Shown piece after piece: positions 15,250 through 17,701 of a stretch of DNA of 17,701 bases; position 1 is the stretch's first letter, and every line of letters starts with the position of its first letter. The DNA comes from Thalassiosira profunda (taxonomy: Eukaryota > Bacillariophyta > Thalassiosirophyceae > Thalassiosirales > Thalassiosiraceae): positions 1-17,701 of the forward strand of contig JALLAP010000453.1 of NCBI GenBank assembly GCA_036939355.1, in the 5' to 3' direction. Position numbers and translations under genes: made by a program. The notes beneath the pieces were generated by a model, which made no database searches, was not told where the DNA came from, and saw only the letters and a program-made list of their open reading frames with translations.

Positions 15250-16193
15250 TTACGCTCCGAACCCCGGCTTAAGAACCATCAATGCGTACAACCCCAAGAC
15301 AAAAATGCACGAAACAACGTTGCTCGTCGCCCTCCGCTGCAGCACTTTCGGCACCTCCACTGCCTGTTTTCCGTCCGTCCCGTTCGCTGCATTCCCTTCG
15401 AACAGCTCCACCGCCTCCGCCGCCCCCTTTTGCGTCGTGACGTCGGTGACCATCCACCAACCTCCGAACGCCAACAAGCAGTGGAAAGCTCCCGTCACGT
15501 GCTTGGGAGCGTGCATTAGGCCCCCGTAATCCCAAGCGGCCTGCCCCACCCCGCTGAGCATCGCCAACGACAACGAAGGCAATACCACGGACGCGTCGAG
15601 CCGCTTGGGCACGCCGAGGAACCAAAATCGCATCACAGCCGCATTCCGGGAGGCGACGACGATTTGCTCGAGGAGCGCTGAGAGGATGATCGTGCCCGAA
15701 AACAGCATGGAGGAGATTGCATGGACGAGCGCCCATTGTTGACGGCTCAACGAATGGAGGAGAAATGCGGGGAAGGGGCGGACCTTGGCGTTGATGACGA
15801 CGAACGCGGCAGTGAGGAGCACCCACGTGTGCAGAAAGATCTTGTGCCGCTTGTCGCCACTGCTGCTGCTGGAGACGTCGTCCTCGCTTTGCGACGAAGC
15901 CGCCAAGGCCACGTGATCTCGTCTCAGAGCGCCAACGGATAAGGATACGGCGTGGCGATTGCAAAAGTCGCTCGAACGCTCCCCGATGTAGCTTGGCGAT
16001 TGCAATCGTCGACCATCGGTCGAACGTTCCCATCAGGGCCTGATGTACCAACCCGACGCCTCCCGGCTTTCGCAGTCGGCGGCCTCGGCGCGGGCGCGAA
16101 CGCCGCGGCAGCGACGAGAGGCGAAGCGCCGCCCCCGGAGAGAGGACAGGCGGCAGCAGCGAGGAGGAGGGAGGCGATTGCTGGGCTTGGCAT
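15250..16193 (-). pseudogene. Plastid membrane protein (right copy), frame broken after the presequence
   Basis: The ATG at 16193 opens the same presequence as the left copy (MPSPAIASLLLAAAACPLSG, then AAAFAPAP) but in that frame ends after 89 residues. The mature region (ASSQSEDDVSSSSSGDKRHK onward to the stop at 15250) is in another frame. It keeps all hydrophobic segments and the HAPKHVTGAFHCLLAFGGWW block with few substitutions. That mature frame is closed upstream by a TGA near 16034 and has no early ATG. The break coincides with an extra imperfect direct repeat (15950-16029) absent from the left copy. Because the mature region is so well conserved, a spliced product that removes the insertion cannot be excluded: a GT...AG pair of 74 nt would restore phase, but its donor (GTTGGT) is weak. 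Confidence 0.75.
15950..16029. repeat. Imperfect direct repeat in the right membrane-protein copy
   Basis: Two related units lie at 15950-15981 and 15991-16029. Each starts GC(G/T)TGGCGATTGCAA and ends TCGAACG(C/T)TC. The left copy has only one related unit. The added length shifts the frame between presequence and mature protein. Confidence 0.75.
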
Positions 16194-16351
16194 CGTTCCG
16201 GCCGCGGCGCTCTAGGCGTTGTGGTGATGGGCGGCGATGGGAGGACGGGACGGATGGACGGAGAAGCAGAGCGCCTGCGAGCGCCTCGACTGCCTCGATC
16301 GAGCGCACAACACACTGCCTCTCGCTCTCCAACAACACCCAACACCTCCCG
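16194..16351. promoter_or_regulatory. Bidirectional promoter between membrane protein and thioesterase (right copy)
   Basis: These 158 bp separate the divergent ATGs at 16193 (minus) and 16352 (plus). They share blocks with the left counterpart (GACGGGACGGA, CAACACAC, CTCTCGCTCTCCAACA), including those closest to the thioesterase start. The role is inferred from position and conservation. Confidence 0.55.
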
Positions 16352-17341
16352 ATGACCACCGACGAGATGGAGCTGCTGCGTTGGTTCCCCGGCCTCTTCC
16401 GCAAGGGTACCGGGACGAAGTGCGCGGAGCCAAAGCTGCGCGTGATCTGTTTCCCTCCCGCCGGCTGCGCCGAGGACCTGGTGAGTTGCACAACGCAGCG
16501 GTATCTTGCAAATCCTGCCTCATCACGAGATCCCGATTGCATCTCACCCCCATCGATCGTGCTGTGCACCATAATCCGTCGTTCCTACCCGCAGTTCTCG
16601 ACGGAAGGCACCGGCGCGCGCTTTGCCGCCTCCCCTCTGATCGCATGGTGCAAGGCGAACGAGGCGGAGCTCCTCGCGGTCCAGTATCCCGGGCGCGCCA
16701 ACCGGAAGGAGGAGGAGTTCGCGGCCTCCATCCAGGACATTGCCGCGCCGCTCCATTCCGTTCTGAGCGAATATTGCAACGATGGGGTCCCATACGCGAT
16801 GGTTGCTCATTCTGTGGGCACATGGGTCGCGTACGAGCTCCTTGCATTGATCGCCAAGAAGGATACGTTGGCCATGCCGGAGCGCGTCTTCTTTTCGTCG
16901 TTCCCACCGCCGACGATCTCGACGGCGGAGCGGCCATGGAAGCGAAACGACGAGCTGTCCGAGGAGGAGTTCAAGGCGGAGTGTCGTCGATGGGACATCA
17001 ACGAGGCGGTCTTTGGAATATGGGACGTTTACCAGCCGCTGCTGCGTGCGGATTTTTGCCTGTTCGATCAATATGCGTACAACCACGCGGAGAAGCCCAA
17101 GTTTGCCTTCCCAATGACGGTCTTCTCCGCCAAGGACGACAGCAGGATCTCAGAGGCCATGTGCAACGGCTGGGAGGACATCACGGCCGGCTCGTTCGAG
17201 CTGCAAAGTGTGAAAGGCCATCATTTGTTTCCACTAGAAAAAGAGCCGAAGCTGCGCTGGCTGAAGGGAATCGTGAAGGGGTTGGAGGATGCGCTGCAGG
17301 ACGTGGAACTGAAGAGGGAGTACGAAGGAATGGGTGTGTGA
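16352..17341 (+). CDS. Type II-like thioesterase, alpha/beta hydrolase (right copy, intact), two exons
   Basis: Model: exon 1 16352-16480, a 114-bp intron 16481-16594 (GTGAGT...CCGCAG), exon 2 16595-17341; 291 residues. The intron is assigned because the left copy has an intron at the same place and the exon junction gives GCAEDL-FSTEGTG. Motifs match type II thioesterases that hydrolyse acyl groups from acyl carrier proteins or polyketide/peptide synthases: CFPPAGCAEDL, VQYPGRANR, nucleophile elbow AHSVGT (Ser ~116), Asp in FSAKDDS, and His in KGHHLFPL. AHSVG replaces the more usual GHSMG. The first 25 residues (MTTDEMELLRWFPGLFRKGT) are present here but not in the left copy's rescued product. 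It ends REYEGMGV. The intron is a multiple of three without stops, so intron retention would add 38 residues in frame. No targeting peptide is evident, so it is probably cytosolic. Confidence 0.87.
   Translation: MTTDEMELLRWFPGLFRKGTGTKCAEPKLRVICFPPAGCAEDLVSCTTQRYLANPASSRDPDCISPPSIVLCTIIRRSYPQFSTEGTGARFAASPLIAWCKANEAELLAVQYPGRANRKEEEFAASIQDIAAPLHSVLSEYCNDGVPYAMVAHSVGTWVAYELLALIAKKDTLAMPERVFFSSFPPPTISTAERPWKRNDELSEEEFKAECRRWDINEAVFGIWDVYQPLLRADFCLFDQYAYNHAEKPKFAFPMTVFSAKDDSRISEAMCNGWEDITAGSFELQSVKGHHLFPLEKEPKLRWLKGIVKGLEDALQDVELKREYEGMGV
16550..16570 (+). promoter_or_regulatory. Conserved 21-nt block inside the thioesterase intron (right copy)
   Basis: It is identical to 6066-6086 on the other strand and lies about 24 nt from the 3' splice site within an intron otherwise mostly diverged between copies. 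It may include the branch point. Confidence 0.5.
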
Positions 17342-17639
17342 GGATACCCCCTGTGGCCGAGTCTCTCATTTGCACCTACCAAAGCGCTTCTGGGATTAAT
17401 GCCCACATGATATCATTCCAAGGCGTCGGTAGATGTCAGACATTGCAGATTGCAGGCGTGAGCGTCTGCGGCTTGGTTGGGGTCGATAGAAGCCGAACAT
17501 CCAAAGATACCGGCTCACCCCTCCTCTGCCGCTCTAGATTATCTACGTACGTACTTTGTCTACGAGTAACATAGGTTCTCCCGCCCATCCCACTGCCCAC
17601 GCACTTTGCCGCTCCCGCTCCCACACACCCTCCGTCAAC
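17342..17639 (+). promoter_or_regulatory. Spacer and promoter of the second tRNA-binding gene
   Basis: This 298-bp spacer matches the left spacer at 4958-5253 in reverse. Shared blocks include GAACATCCAAAGAT and CCGG just after it, then TACGTACGTAC (17544-17554), ACTTTGTCT and AGGTTCTCCC ahead of the ATG. It holds no ORF of interest. Confidence 0.55.
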
Positions 17640-17701
17640 ATGAAAGCCCCCACCGCAATCGAGCTGCTCGAGGACCTCATCGCCGACCTGGAGGCCAAGT
17701 T
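17640..17701 (+). CDS. AIMP1/EMAP-II-like tRNA-binding protein (right copy), first exon, cut by window edge
   Basis: The ATG at 17640 opens MKAPTAIELLEDLIADLEAK, identical to exon 1 of the left copy except near the start (MGPP to MKAP). The window ends 8 bases before the expected donor site, so intron, exon 2 and integrity of this copy cannot be judged. Confidence 0.85.
   Translation, partial: MKAPTAIELLEDLIADLEAK

Larger units (their letters stand above)
14911..17701 (-). repeat. Right arm of large inverted duplication (continues past window edge)
   Basis: This is the reverse-complement counterpart of 4896-7691: methyltransferase fragment (plus), membrane protein (minus), thioesterase (plus), start of the tRNA-binding gene (plus). 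Its inner breakpoint is sharp, at 14911. The outer end is not in the window. Confidence 0.92.

Noticed and set aside
14713..15519. Plus-strand frame containing the methyltransferase fragment as a possible full gene
   Set aside because: Only the ~31 codons at 14911-15003 have homology; the rest is promoter DNA on one side and antisense of the membrane protein on the other.
16237..17574. Plus-strand frame of 445 codons overlapping the right thioesterase
   Set aside because: It is a shifted frame of the thioesterase exons with no homology of its own.
4896..17701. Inverted arms as transposon terminal repeats
   Set aside because: The arms hold ordinary intron-containing genes, no transposase or target-site duplication is visible, and the enclosed DNA holds unrelated genes.

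Overview
The window looks like nuclear DNA of a photosynthetic stramenopile (diatom or another ochrophyte), though the species cannot be named from the sequence. It is GC-rich, genes lie on both strands with short spacers, and two genes carry GT-AG introns (112-229 bp) with GTGAGT-type donors. Two predicted proteins begin with a signal peptide ending in an AFAP-type motif (ADAFAP at 3326; AAAFAP at 6405 and 16193). That is the bipartite presequence of plastids enclosed in four membranes. No tRNA, rRNA, transposase or CRISPR array was seen.

Layout, left to right. An N-terminal gene fragment starting MGCASSK runs off the left edge (1-751, minus). Next come a mitochondrial SDHAF4-like assembly factor (1276-1755, plus), a frame-broken VAT-1-like quinone oxidoreductase (1864-3158, minus) and, divergent from it, a small plastid-targeted protein (3326-3844, plus). 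Then comes a module of three genes: an AIMP1/EMAP-II-like tRNA-binding protein (minus), a type II-like thioesterase (minus) and a divergent plastid multi-pass membrane protein (plus). It is followed by a methyltransferase-like gene (7544-8281, minus), a 1112-residue Arg/Ser-rich MORN protein (8586-11924, plus), a small proline-rich ORF (12333-12749, minus) and a 428-residue orphan (13424-14710, minus).

The main structural feature is a large inverted duplication. The three-gene module (about 4.9-7.7 kb) reappears in opposite orientation at about 14.9-17.7 kb. It carries with it the last ~31 codons of the methyltransferase-like gene as a fragment. The right arm is cut by the window edge inside the second tRNA-binding gene. 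The arms enclose about 7.2 kb of unique DNA.

The two copies differ in a complementary way. On the left the membrane gene is intact but the thioesterase has lost its ancestral start frame; a new ATG sits exactly at the lesion, and its C-terminus is extended by a second indel. On the right the thioesterase is intact but the membrane-protein gene is broken between its targeting sequence and its mature region by a local repeat expansion. The thioesterase and membrane gene share a short divergent promoter in both copies. This suggests, by inference only, a coupled acyl-hydrolase and plastid-membrane function.
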